Positions 1-12,719 of a DNA stretch of 64,000 nucleotides are shown here, one piece after another. The notes beneath the pieces were generated by a model that saw only the letters and a program-made list of their open reading frames with translations, was not told the origin of the DNA and did no database searches. The stretch covers positions 1,364,001-1,428,000 of the forward strand of contig NZ_CP126251.1 in the NCBI RefSeq assembly GCF_003234115.2. Direction: 5' to 3'. The position numbers and the translations under genes were made by a program. Source of the stretch: Curtobacterium sp. MCPF17_002 (GTDB taxonomy: Bacteria; Actinomycetota; Actinomycetes; Actinomycetales; Microbacteriaceae). Each line of letters opens with the position of its first letter. Positions within the stretch are counted from its first letter, which is position 1.

Positions 1-969
1 CCGGCGAAGATGACCGACCTGCCGGCCGCCCAGCGCGACGAACTCGTCGCCGGGATGCTGCCGCCGCTCCTCACCGAGACCCGGCGTCTCGCGACGGACA
101 AGGGCGACACGATCAAGTTCCTCTGGAAGCTGCACGACGGCGCCCTGGTCGAGTCGGTGCTCATGCGCTACCCCGGCCGCATCACGTTGTGCGTGTCGTC
201 GCAGGCGGGGTGCGGCATGAACTGTCCGTTCTGTGCCACCGGGCAGGCCGGGCTCACCCGGAACATGTCGACCGCCGAGATCATCGAGCAGATCGTCCGG
301 GCCAACGCCGCGATCGCCGCCGGGGAGCTCGGCGGTGACCCGCGCAAGGGCGGAGCCGACCGCGTCGATGCCGAACGCGTCACGAACATCGTGTTCATGG
401 GCATGGGGGAGCCGCTCGCGAACTACAAGCGGGTGATGGACGCCGTGCGGATCATGGTCGCGCCGCAGCCGGACGGCCTCGGCATGAGCGCTCGGGGCAT
501 CACGATCTCGACCGTGGGGCTGGTCCCCGCGATCAACAAGCTCGCCGACGAGGACATCCCCGTCACCTTCGCGCTCTCGCTGCACGCGCCCGACGACGAA
601 CTCCGCGACGAGCTCATCCCGGTGAACTCGAAGTGGAAGGCCGACGAAGCGATCGACGCGGCCCACAACTACTTCGTGAAGACCGGCCGTCGTGTTTCGA
701 TCGAGTACGCGCTCATCAAGGACATGAACGACCACGCCTGGCGTGCCGACCTGCTGGCGGAGAAGCTCAACAAGCGCGGCAAGGGCTGGGTGCACGTCAA
801 CCCGATCCCGCTCAATCCGACGCCCGGCTCGGTGTGGACCTCGTCCGAGGTGCACGTGCAGGACGAGTTCGTCCGCCGACTCAACGCCGCCGGCATCCCG
901 ACGACCCTCCGCGACACCCGCGGCAAGGAGATCGACGGGGCGTGCGGCCAGTTGGCCGCGGCCGAGTAG
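1..969 (+). CDS. rlmN: 23S rRNA (adenine(2503)-C(2))-methyltransferase RlmN, 5' end outside window
   Basis: Radical-SAM enzyme that methylates C2 of A2503 in 23S rRNA (and A37 of some tRNAs). Counting from the first visible Met at base 10, the Fe-S cluster motif CGMNCPFC gives C68-x3-C72-x2-C75, and C61 precedes it at the spacing of the resolving Cys of E. coli RlmN. The methyl-carrying Cys is near the C-terminus in DGACGQL (about residue 312). The reading frame is open from base 1 and only about 320 residues are visible against about 370-400 for the family, so the true start lies upstream of the window. It is followed by the rRNA operon, but a 650-base gap with its own promoter separates them. 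Confidence 0.96.
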   Translation, partial: PAKMTDLPAAQRDELVAGMLPPLLTETRRLATDKGDTIKFLWKLHDGALVESVLMRYPGRITLCVSSQAGCGMNCPFCATGQAGLTRNMSTAEIIEQIVRANAAIAAGELGGDPRKGGADRVDAERVTNIVFMGMGEPLANYKRVMDAVRIMVAPQPDGLGMSARGITISTVGLVPAINKLADEDIPVTFALSLHAPDDELRDELIPVNSKWKADEAIDAAHNYFVKTGRRVSIEYALIKDMNDHAWRADLLAEKLNKRGKGWVHVNPIPLNPTPGSVWTSSEVHVQDEFVRRLNAAGIPTTLRDTRGKEIDGACGQLAAAE

Positions 970-1084
970 GCGCTGCCCCCGCTCGCTCTGTCGTCGTTGG
1001 TCGATCGGTCCGGTCAGGTTCAGGTTCGTGCAGAGGCACGGTGTGAGGTCCGCACCGTGCCTCTCGTCGTTCCCGGGCGCCGGC

Positions 1085-1144
1085 GGAGGTCCGTGTGGTG
1101 CGAGGGAGGTCCGCGTGGTGCGCGGGAGGTCCGTGTGGTGCGAG
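1085..1144. repeat. three tandem 20-bp repeats downstream of rlmN
   Basis: Three head-to-tail 20-bp units at 1085-1104, 1105-1124 and 1125-1144. The unit is ggaggtccgtgtggtgcgag; the middle copy differs at two positions and the outer two are identical. The array runs directly into the inverted repeat at 1138-1198. No protein signal is convincing here. Confidence 0.85.
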
Positions 1145-1198
1145 GTTGCGCACTCGGTGCGGCCTCGACGGGGTCGCACCGAGTGCGGAACCTCGCAC
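1138..1198. terminator. long imperfect hairpin after rlmN
   Basis: Two 24-base arms (1138-1161 and 1175-1198) are complementary at 23 of 24 positions, around a 13-base loop. There is no T tract on either side, so if it terminates rlmN it is not a classical intrinsic terminator. It could also be a REP-like structural repeat. The rest of 970-1263 shows no gene I can support. Confidence 0.5.
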
Positions 1199-1263
1199 CG
1201 AGTTGCCGCGACCCGCGTGGTTCCGGGCCTCGGAGGATCGACACGCCCGGGATGTGGGGCAGG

Positions 1264-1293
1264 TTGGCGCTCCCGTTCACCTCTGCGTAAAGT
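1264..1293 (+). promoter_or_regulatory. rRNA operon promoter candidate
   Basis: ttggcg (1264-1269) and taaagt (1288-1293) are separated by 18 bases, about 330 bases before the 16S 5' end. The following leader (1300-1622) is non-coding and contains the ccttgagaactcaacagc stretch (about 1452-1469) usual in rRNA leaders of this family. Other start points in the leader are possible. Confidence 0.5.
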
Positions 1294-1622
1294 AATCACT
1301 CGTTGCCGCTGAGGCGGAGAACGGAACGGCCGAGACGGTCACCGGGTCACAGACTCGGAGATCATGTCCACCACGGTTCTTCCCCGGGCAACGAAAGCCA
1401 AAGCCTCTCTGGCGGAGCACCATCACGGTGCCGAGCGGGGAGTGCGTCTGGTCCTTGAGAACTCAACAGCGTGCACATTGTCAATGCCAATTTATTGATT
1501 GACCTCGTGCCTGGTCGGCTTGCTGACCGGGTCATGAAGCAATTCCTTTTGGATTGAAGATTGTCAGTAGACAGTCAACAGTCAGAATCAACTCGCTGAC
1601 ACTTCGGTGTTGGTTGTAATTT

Positions 1623-6728
<5,106 letters not shown>

Positions 6729-6738
6729 CCAACTATTT

Positions 6739-6769
6739 CCCAACCTTCGGGTTGGGGCTCGCGTCCACT
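6739..6769 (+). other. hairpin and right arm of the pre-23S stem
   Basis: cccaacc-ttcg-ggttggg forms a 7-bp hairpin with a UUCG-type loop (6739-6756). It is followed at once by gctcgcgtccact (6757-6769), the complement of 3512-3524. Confidence 0.65.
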
Positions 6770-6875
6770 TTGTGGTTCCCGACAGACGATCGGGAACATG
6801 AAACTGAATACCGCGCTGCACCCGTATGGGTGTCAGCCGGGACAGCTTTTCTGATCCTCGTACTGGGTCGAAGGT

Positions 6876-6993
6876 GTTCCGGTGGTCATAGCGAGAGGGA
6901 AACGCCCGGTCACATTCCGAACCCGGAAGCTAAGCCTCTCAGCGCCGATGGTACTGCAAGGGGGACCTTGTGGGAGAGTAGGACGCCGCCGGA
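6876..6993 (+). rRNA. rrf: 5S ribosomal RNA
   Basis: About 118 bases. It shows the conserved ggtggtcatagcg start, cccggtcacattccgaacccgg in its centre and ggagagtaggacgccgcc near the 3' end. The termini pair (gttccggtgg with ccgccggac). Ends may be off by one or two bases. Confidence 0.95.
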
Positions 6994-7013
6994 CTCAACG
7001 TTGCAACACCAGG

Positions 7014-7045
7014 AAACCCCTGACCATTCGTGGTCAGGGGTTTTC
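7014..7045 (+). terminator. rho-independent terminator of the rRNA operon
   Basis: A perfect 13-bp stem (7014-7026 with 7031-7043) closes on a ttcg loop and ends in a run of T. It lies 20 bases after 5S and is the clearest intrinsic terminator in the window. Confidence 0.92.
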
Positions 7046-7131
7046 TGCGTTCCGGGCACGGCTGACTTCCCACAGCACGGCGAGCCCGAATGACGTGCAG
7101 TGAGGCCATAGGATCAGCCGACGGAGGAATG

Positions 7132-8262
7132 ATGACCGAGGCCTGGCCGGCGATGCCCGAGGGCTCCCGCTTGGCATTGCGGGAGATCCTCATCCACGGC
7201 GTGCTCTCACGGGCGGAGATCGCTCGGTCGCTCGGCCTGTCGCGTGCGAGTCTCACGCGGGCGATGCGGACCCTCGTGGCGCACCGGATGGTGGTCGAGG
7301 TGGGAACGGATGTCCGTGGTGCCACAGGTCGCCCCTCGGAGCTCCTGCAGACGAGCACGGGGGTGTGGGAGTTCCTCGGGGTCAAGCTCACGAAGGACCG
7401 GGTCTACGCCGCGGTGACGGACCTCGGCGGACGTGTGCTCGCCGTGCACGAGGAAGCGATCGTGTCACCGGCGCCGGCCGACCTCGCCGACCAGGTGGCC
7501 TCGGTGGCCGATCGGCTCCGTGCGGTCCACCCCGCGGTCTGCGCGATGGGGGTCTCGCTGCCGGGTGACGTCGTGCTCCGCGACGGTGTCTCCATCGTCG
7601 TGGCGTCGCAGTTCCTCGGCTGGCGGGACGTCCCGTTCGCCGCGATGCTCGAGGAACGTGCGGCGATGACGGTGTTCACCGCGAACGACGTGCACGCGCT
7701 CACGGCGAAGGAGCACTGGCTCGGCGCGGGTGCCGGTCGCCGGTCGATGGTGCTCGTGACGGTCGGTGAGGGCGTCGGGCTGGGGCTCATCGCGAACGGG
7801 CAGGTCTCCACGGGGGACCACGGTCGCCTGGGGCGCATCGGACACCTGGCGGTGCTCGGGGGCGGTCCCGACTGCGGCATCGGGCACGCGGGTTGCGCCT
7901 CGAGCTACCTGCCGAGTCCGGTGATCGTCCGGAACGCCGGCCAGGAGGGCTCGACGTACGACGAGGTCGTGGAGCTCGCCCGGTCCGGGGATGCCCGGGC
8001 CCTCGCGGCGTTCGAGGACGCGGGGCGTGCGCTCGGTGTCGTCCTGGCGAGTGCGGTGCTCATCGCCGACCCGTCCGCGATCGTCCTCACGGGCGACGGG
8101 CTGCCCGTGTACGACCTCGCGCGGCCTGCCGTGGACGACGCGCTCCGCGGTGCATTGGCGCCGTACACCGAGCCCGTGACGATCGAGGTGCAGCCGTTCG
8201 AGTTCTCCGAGTGGGCCCGCGCGGGAGCGGTGCTCGCGATCCGGCGGCTCCTCGGCGAATGA
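7132..8262 (+). CDS. ROK-family transcriptional regulator
   Basis: Probable sugar-responsive repressor of the glycosidase/transport genes that follow. A winged helix-turn-helix lies at about residues 20-60 (EIARSLGLSRASLTRAM), followed by a ROK sugar-kinase-like fold with the glycine-rich TVGEGVGLGLIANG segment. The ROK zinc motif CxCGxxGCxE is altered: the first Cys is Asp, two residues are inserted (CGIGHAGC) and the final Glu is Ser. The protein is therefore unlikely to be a kinase. A start at 7132 is chosen because ggagg at 7123-7127 precedes it; in-frame ATGs at 7090 and 7129 are alternatives. At 376 aa it has the usual length for ROK regulators. Confidence 0.88.
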   Translation: MTEAWPAMPEGSRLALREILIHGVLSRAEIARSLGLSRASLTRAMRTLVAHRMVVEVGTDVRGATGRPSELLQTSTGVWEFLGVKLTKDRVYAAVTDLGGRVLAVHEEAIVSPAPADLADQVASVADRLRAVHPAVCAMGVSLPGDVVLRDGVSIVVASQFLGWRDVPFAAMLEERAAMTVFTANDVHALTAKEHWLGAGAGRRSMVLVTVGEGVGLGLIANGQVSTGDHGRLGRIGHLAVLGGGPDCGIGHAGCASSYLPSPVIVRNAGQEGSTYDEVVELARSGDARALAAFEDAGRALGVVLASAVLIADPSAIVLTGDGLPVYDLARPAVDDALRGALAPYTEPVTIEVQPFEFSEWARAGAVLAIRRLLGE

Positions 8263-8277
8263 CGGCAGTCGACGGGC

Positions 8278-8297
8278 TTAGTTACACACGTTGACAA
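8278..8297. promoter_or_regulatory. operator-like site upstream of the GH42 gene
   Basis: ttagtt (8278-8283), 8 bases, tgacaa (8292-8297). The same pattern, TTAGTT-N8-TRACAA preceded by c, recurs at 15335-15354. A ttgaca at 8291-8296 overlaps the second half and could be a -35 box. I infer that it is the binding site of the ROK regulator encoded just upstream. Confidence 0.5.
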
Positions 8298-8348
8298 AGG
8301 CCCGGAGACCCGGGAGGCTGGTGCGGTCCACTCATCGAAGGAGATGTC

Positions 8349-10409
8349 GTGCCCGCTGCCCCCACCGTCCCCTGGCCCACCGACGGTCTGTCGTTCGGCG
8401 GTGACTACAGCCCCGAACAGTGGTCCCGCGAGACCTGGCACGAGGACGTCCGGCTGATGCGCGAGGCGGGGGTGAACCTCGTCACGGTCGGGGTCTTCGC
8501 GTGGGCGTTGCTCGAGCGGTCGCCGGGGGAGTACACCTTCGACTGGCTCGACGAGGTGCTCGACCTGCTGCACGAGAACGGGATCGCGGTCGACCTCGCG
8601 ACGCCGACCGCCGCACCGCCGAACTGGCTGCTCACCGCGCACCCCGAGGTGCTGCCGGTGGACGCCACGGAACGCCGGGAGCGCCCGGGCGGACGCCTCG
8701 GGTGGTGCGCCGCCTCGGCGGTGTTCCGGGAGCACGCGCTCCGCATCACGGGTGCCCTCGCCGCGCGCTACGGCAGCCACCCCGCCGTCCGGCTCTGGCA
8801 CGTGAGCAACGAGCTCGGCGGCGGGAACGGCCGCTGCTACTGCGAGGAGTCGGCAGCGGACTTCCGCGTCTGGCTCGCCGACCGGTACGGCGACGTCGAC
8901 ACCGCCAACGCCGCCTGGGGCACGGCCTTCTGGGGGCACACGTACACGACGTTCGACGAGGTCTCGCCCCCGCGCGGGGTCGGCGGCGCTCCGAACCCCG
9001 GGCTCGCGCTGGACTTCGAGCGGTACTCGTCGGACGCGTTGCTCCGGCACTTCGACGCTGAACGCGCCGTCATCGAGCAGCACTCCAGCGCTCCCGTGAC
9101 GACGAACTTCATGGTCGGTGCCGGGTCGCAGGTCGTCGACTACGCCGAGTGGGCACGCCACGTCGCGATCCCGGCGAACGACCACTACACGCTCGTCGAC
9201 GACCCACGCAGGGAGCAGGACCTCGCCGTGGCCGGCGACCGGATGCGCGGGATGACCCGCGGCCGCGGCCCGTGGCTGCTCATGGAGCACTCGACCGGCG
9301 GCCCCAGCTGGCAGCAGCGGAACCGGGCGAAGGACCCGGGGGAGCTCGTCCGGAACTCGCTCGCCCACGTGGCCCGTGGGTCCGACGGCGCACTGTTCTT
9401 CCAGTGGCGCGCCTCGACCGCGGGCGCCGAGCAGTTCCACTCCGCGATGCTCCCGCACGCCGGCACCGAGACCCGGGTGTGGCGGGAGGTGCGCGCGCTC
9501 GGCCGGGCCCTGCGCGCGCTCGAGTCCGTGCAGGGCAGCCGCGTCGAACCCGCCCGCGTGGCGATCGTCGTCGACGAGGCGTCCGGCTGGGCACTGCAGT
9601 CCGGCCTCAAGCCGCACCGCGCCCTCCGCTACTCGACCGAGATCCGCGCCTGGCACCGTGCGTTCCACGACCGGCAGGTGCTGACCGACGTCGTGCCGCT
9701 CGACGCCGACCTGGACGGCTACGACGTGATCGTGCTGCCGACGCTGCTCATCGTCGACGACGCGTCGGCGGCCCGGCTCTCGGCCGTGGTGGACCGCGGC
9801 GCCACGCTGGTCGTCACCTACCTCTCCGGCGTCGCCGACGAGACCGCCCGCATCCGGACGGGGGGCTACCCGGGCGCCTTCCGCGACGTGCTCGGGGCCT
9901 GGAGCGAGGAGTTCACGCCGCTGCAGCAGGACGAGACACGGACGCTCGACGACGGCGGCGTCGTCACCGACTGGGCCGAAGCCGTGGTCGTCGAGGACGC
10001 CGAGGTCGTGGTCCGGTACACGGACGGGCCCCTGGCAGGCCGCGCCGCCGTGACGCGCCGCGCCGCGGCCGGCCGCAGCGCTGCCAGCGAAGCGGAAGCC
10101 GCCGCCGGCGGCGTCGGCGACGCCTGGTACGTCTCCGCGAGACTGCCCGACCAGAGCACCCAGCGGGTGGTGGACCAGATCATCGCGGAGCGCGCGATCC
10201 CGAGGACGGTCACCGCGCCTCCAGGCCTGGAGGCAGTGCGTCGCGTCCGCGACGACGGCTCGGCCTTCCTGTTCCTGCTGAACCACGGCGACGACGACGT
10301 CGTCCTGTCGGCCGCCGGGACCGACCTGCTCGACGGGTCCGTGCACGGACCCGAGACGGTCGTACCCGCGGGCCGCGTCCGCGTCCTCCGCGAGGAGCGG
10401 ACCTCGTGA
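8349..10409 (+). CDS. beta-galactosidase, glycoside hydrolase family 42
   Basis: Hydrolyses terminal beta-galactosides, probably inside the cell since no signal peptide is seen. The family start FGGDYSPEQW is at residues 17-26. The acid/base Glu is at about residue 155 in HVSNELGGG, followed by the CYCEES segment related to the GH42 zinc cluster. The nucleophile Glu is at about 313 in LLMEHSTGG. A trimerisation domain and a small C-terminal beta domain follow. At 686 aa it has normal family length. A GTG start is chosen because aaggag at 8338-8343 precedes it by 5 bases. The stop overlaps the GTG of the alpha-galactosidase, so the two are translationally coupled. An 18-bp perfect palindrome lies inside the gene at 10217-10234. 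Confidence 0.95.
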   Translation: MPAAPTVPWPTDGLSFGGDYSPEQWSRETWHEDVRLMREAGVNLVTVGVFAWALLERSPGEYTFDWLDEVLDLLHENGIAVDLATPTAAPPNWLLTAHPEVLPVDATERRERPGGRLGWCAASAVFREHALRITGALAARYGSHPAVRLWHVSNELGGGNGRCYCEESAADFRVWLADRYGDVDTANAAWGTAFWGHTYTTFDEVSPPRGVGGAPNPGLALDFERYSSDALLRHFDAERAVIEQHSSAPVTTNFMVGAGSQVVDYAEWARHVAIPANDHYTLVDDPRREQDLAVAGDRMRGMTRGRGPWLLMEHSTGGPSWQQRNRAKDPGELVRNSLAHVARGSDGALFFQWRASTAGAEQFHSAMLPHAGTETRVWREVRALGRALRALESVQGSRVEPARVAIVVDEASGWALQSGLKPHRALRYSTEIRAWHRAFHDRQVLTDVVPLDADLDGYDVIVLPTLLIVDDASAARLSAVVDRGATLVVTYLSGVADETARIRTGGYPGAFRDVLGAWSEEFTPLQQDETRTLDDGGVVTDWAEAVVVEDAEVVVRYTDGPLAGRAAVTRRAAAGRSAASEAEAAAGGVGDAWYVSARLPDQSTQRVVDQIIAERAIPRTVTAPPGLEAVRRVRDDGSAFLFLLNHGDDDVVLSAAGTDLLDGSVHGPETVVPAGRVRVLREERTS

Positions 10410-12571
10410 CCGTGCTCGACCGCGAACCGGTGCCCGCCGAGTCCACGCAGCCGGTGCGACACCTGCACGTCCTGCGGGGCGGCGGGGTGTCCCTCGTGCT
10501 CGCGACGGCGCTCGACGGACTACCCGAGGTGCTGCACTGGGGGCGTGACGTCGGGCCGGTGGCGGACTCCGACGCCGAGGGCCTGCTGCTCGCAGTCGGT
10601 CGGCCGGTCACCCCGAGCGGGTTCGACGTGCCGTGGCCGCTCACCGTGCTGCCGACCGAACGCGACGGGTGGGAGGGGCGTCCCGCCGTCGCCGGGCACG
10701 TCGACGGCGAACCGCTCGTGCCCCGGTGGCACGACGTCGTCGTCGTCGCCGAGGACCGCACGGTGCTCGTCACCGCGACCTCGGACGTGCTGACGCTCAC
10801 GAGCACGTTCACGCTCGACGACGCCGGTGTGCTCCGCGTCCGGCACGCCGTGACGAACGCCGGGCACCCGCCCGTGCACGTGCAGGCGCTCGAGGCGACC
10901 CTGCCGATCGGCGAACGGGTGGCCGAGGTGTTCGACCTCGCCGGTCGGTGGACCCGGGAGCGGACCCCGCAGCGGCGTGCCCTGACGCACGGGAGCCACG
11001 CGCGGGAGAGCCGCCGGGGCCGCACCGGGCACGACTCCCCGACGCTGCTCGTGCTCGGGACGCGCGGGTTCTCCGACGACACCGGAGAGCTGTGGGCGGT
11101 GCACCTGGCGTGGAGCGCCGACGCCGTGTACCGGTACGACGCCCTCGCCGAGGCCCGTCCGGTGCTCGGCGCGGGGGAACTCCTGCGGGCAGGCGAGGTC
11201 GTGCTCGCCGCCGGGGAGACCTTCACCAGCCCGGACGCCGTGTTCGTCTGGAGCGACGCCGGCCTCGACGGGCTGTCCGACCGGCTGCACGACTCCCTCC
11301 GCGCGCGGCCCGGGCACCCGGTCCACCCGCGCCCGGTGGTGCTCAACACGTGGGAGGCCGTCTACTTCCGGCAGGAGCTCAAACCACTCGTGGCCCTCGC
11401 CGAGACCGCCGCCGACGTCGGCGTGGAGCGGTTCGTGCTCGACGACGGGTGGTTCCTCGGGCGGCGGTCCGACAGCACGGCGCTCGGTGACTGGCGCGTC
11501 GACCCCACGGTCTGGCCGGACGGCCTCGCGCCGCTCGTCGGTCACGTACGGCGGCTCGGCATGGAGTTCGGGCTCTGGTTCGAACCCGAGATGGTCAGTC
11601 CGGTGTCCGAACTGGCGGCGGCGCACCCCGAGTGGATGCTCCAGCGACCCGACGACGACGTCCGGACGTGGCGGAACCAGTACGTCCTCGACATGGCGAA
11701 CCCGCTCGCCCGTGCGCACGTGCTCGAGGCGATGTCGACGATCATCGGCGAGCACCACGTCGACTTCGTGAAGTGGGACCAGAACCGAGACGTCGTGCAC
11801 GCCGTGCACGCGGGACGCGCCGGCATCGACGCGCACACCCGCGGGGTCTACGCGCTCATGGACGAGCTGCGGCTGCGGCACCCGTGGCTGGAGATCGAGG
11901 CGTGCGCGAGCGGTGGCGCCCGGGTCGACCTCGGTGTGCTCGAACGGACCGACCGCGTGTGGGCATCGGACTCGAACGACGCCATGGAACGCCTGCCGAT
12001 CCAGCGGTGGACCGAGCTGTTGCTGCCGCTCGAGCTGATCGGCTCGCACGTCGGGCCGGAGGTCTCGCACACCACCCGGCGGCACCTCGACCTCGACTTC
12101 CGGATGGCCGTGTCGCTGTTCGGCTCCGCGGGCATCGAGACGGACATCACGCGGCTGCCGACCGACGAGCTCGACCGGCTCCGGGCGTGGACGGCGTTGT
12201 ACCGGCGGGAGCGGGGGCTGCTGCACAGCGGACGGCTCCGGCACCTCGACCTCGGGGACCCCGGGCTCGAGGCGACCGCGGTCGTCGCCCGGGACCGCTC
12301 GCGGGCGCTCGTCCGGGTCGCACGGACCGTCACCGGGCCGCGGTCCCTCGCGGTGCCGCTGCGGGTGCGCGGACTCGACCGGGAGCGTCGCTACCGGCTT
12401 GCTCCGGTGACGGGACTGACGGTGCCGCACGGGCTCGACCCGGTGCCGCCGCCGTGGATCGGTCGTGGGTACGTCGAGCTGAGCGGGGCGGTGTTCGAGG
12501 ACGTCGGCGCCCGGCTGCCGATGCTCGCGCCGGGGACCGCGATCGTGCTCGGGCTCGACGCCGTCGACTGA
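10406..12571 (+). CDS. alpha-galactosidase, glycoside hydrolase family 36 (first copy)
   Basis: Removes terminal alpha-1,6-galactose from raffinose-type oligosaccharides or galactomannan fragments. An N-terminal beta-supersandwich is followed by the TIM barrel beginning near NTWEAVYF. LDDGWF and WFEPEM are standard substrate-site motifs. The nucleophile Asp is about residue 458 in VKWDQNRD. CASGGARVD follows, and the acid/base Asp is about 522 in WASDSND. The length is 721 aa, normal for bacterial GH36. The GTG start overlaps the upstream TGA (GTGA). The open frame extends far upstream, but that part shadows the GH42 gene. No export signal. Confidence 0.95.
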   Translation: MTVLDREPVPAESTQPVRHLHVLRGGGVSLVLATALDGLPEVLHWGRDVGPVADSDAEGLLLAVGRPVTPSGFDVPWPLTVLPTERDGWEGRPAVAGHVDGEPLVPRWHDVVVVAEDRTVLVTATSDVLTLTSTFTLDDAGVLRVRHAVTNAGHPPVHVQALEATLPIGERVAEVFDLAGRWTRERTPQRRALTHGSHARESRRGRTGHDSPTLLVLGTRGFSDDTGELWAVHLAWSADAVYRYDALAEARPVLGAGELLRAGEVVLAAGETFTSPDAVFVWSDAGLDGLSDRLHDSLRARPGHPVHPRPVVLNTWEAVYFRQELKPLVALAETAADVGVERFVLDDGWFLGRRSDSTALGDWRVDPTVWPDGLAPLVGHVRRLGMEFGLWFEPEMVSPVSELAAAHPEWMLQRPDDDVRTWRNQYVLDMANPLARAHVLEAMSTIIGEHHVDFVKWDQNRDVVHAVHAGRAGIDAHTRGVYALMDELRLRHPWLEIEACASGGARVDLGVLERTDRVWASDSNDAMERLPIQRWTELLLPLELIGSHVGPEVSHTTRRHLDLDFRMAVSLFGSAGIETDITRLPTDELDRLRAWTALYRRERGLLHSGRLRHLDLGDPGLEATAVVARDRSRALVRVARTVTGPRSLAVPLRVRGLDRERRYRLAPVTGLTVPHGLDPVPPPWIGRGYVELSGAVFEDVGARLPMLAPGTAIVLGLDAVD

Positions 12572-12620
12572 CCACGCGGCGACCGTCGGCACGCTCGACA
12601 GAAGGCGCCGGGCCGCGCGG

Positions 12621-12672
12621 GCGGTCGAGCGGGCGGGCGGGCGGGCGGGCGCGCGGACGGTCGAGCGGGCGG
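12621..12672. repeat. GGGC-rich tandem repeat
   Basis: A cggtcgagcgggcgg block occurs twice (about 12622-12636 and 12658-12672) with iterated gggc units between. It sits in the 148-base spacer between the convergent alpha-galactosidase and beta-mannosidase genes. Replication slippage is the likely origin. Confidence 0.6.
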
Positions 12673-12714
12673 AATGCCCGGGTGCGCTGAGCGCGGACCC
12701 GGGCATTCCGCCCG
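12666..12714. terminator. bidirectional hairpin terminator between convergent genes
   Basis: Arms 12666-12683 and 12697-12714 are perfectly complementary over 18 bp; the loop gcgctgagcgcgg can itself fold. It lies between two convergent glycosidase genes and has no clear T tract. Confidence 0.72.
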
Positions 12715-12719
12715 TTCGG

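Noticed and set aside
7905-10346. 813-codon open frame on the minus strand opposite the GH42 gene
   Set aside because: It is the high-GC antisense shadow of a gene with complete GH42 active-site motifs; its translation is low-complexity and matches no family.
12621-12672. CRISPR-like array
   Set aside because: Units are four-base GC iterations without spacers.
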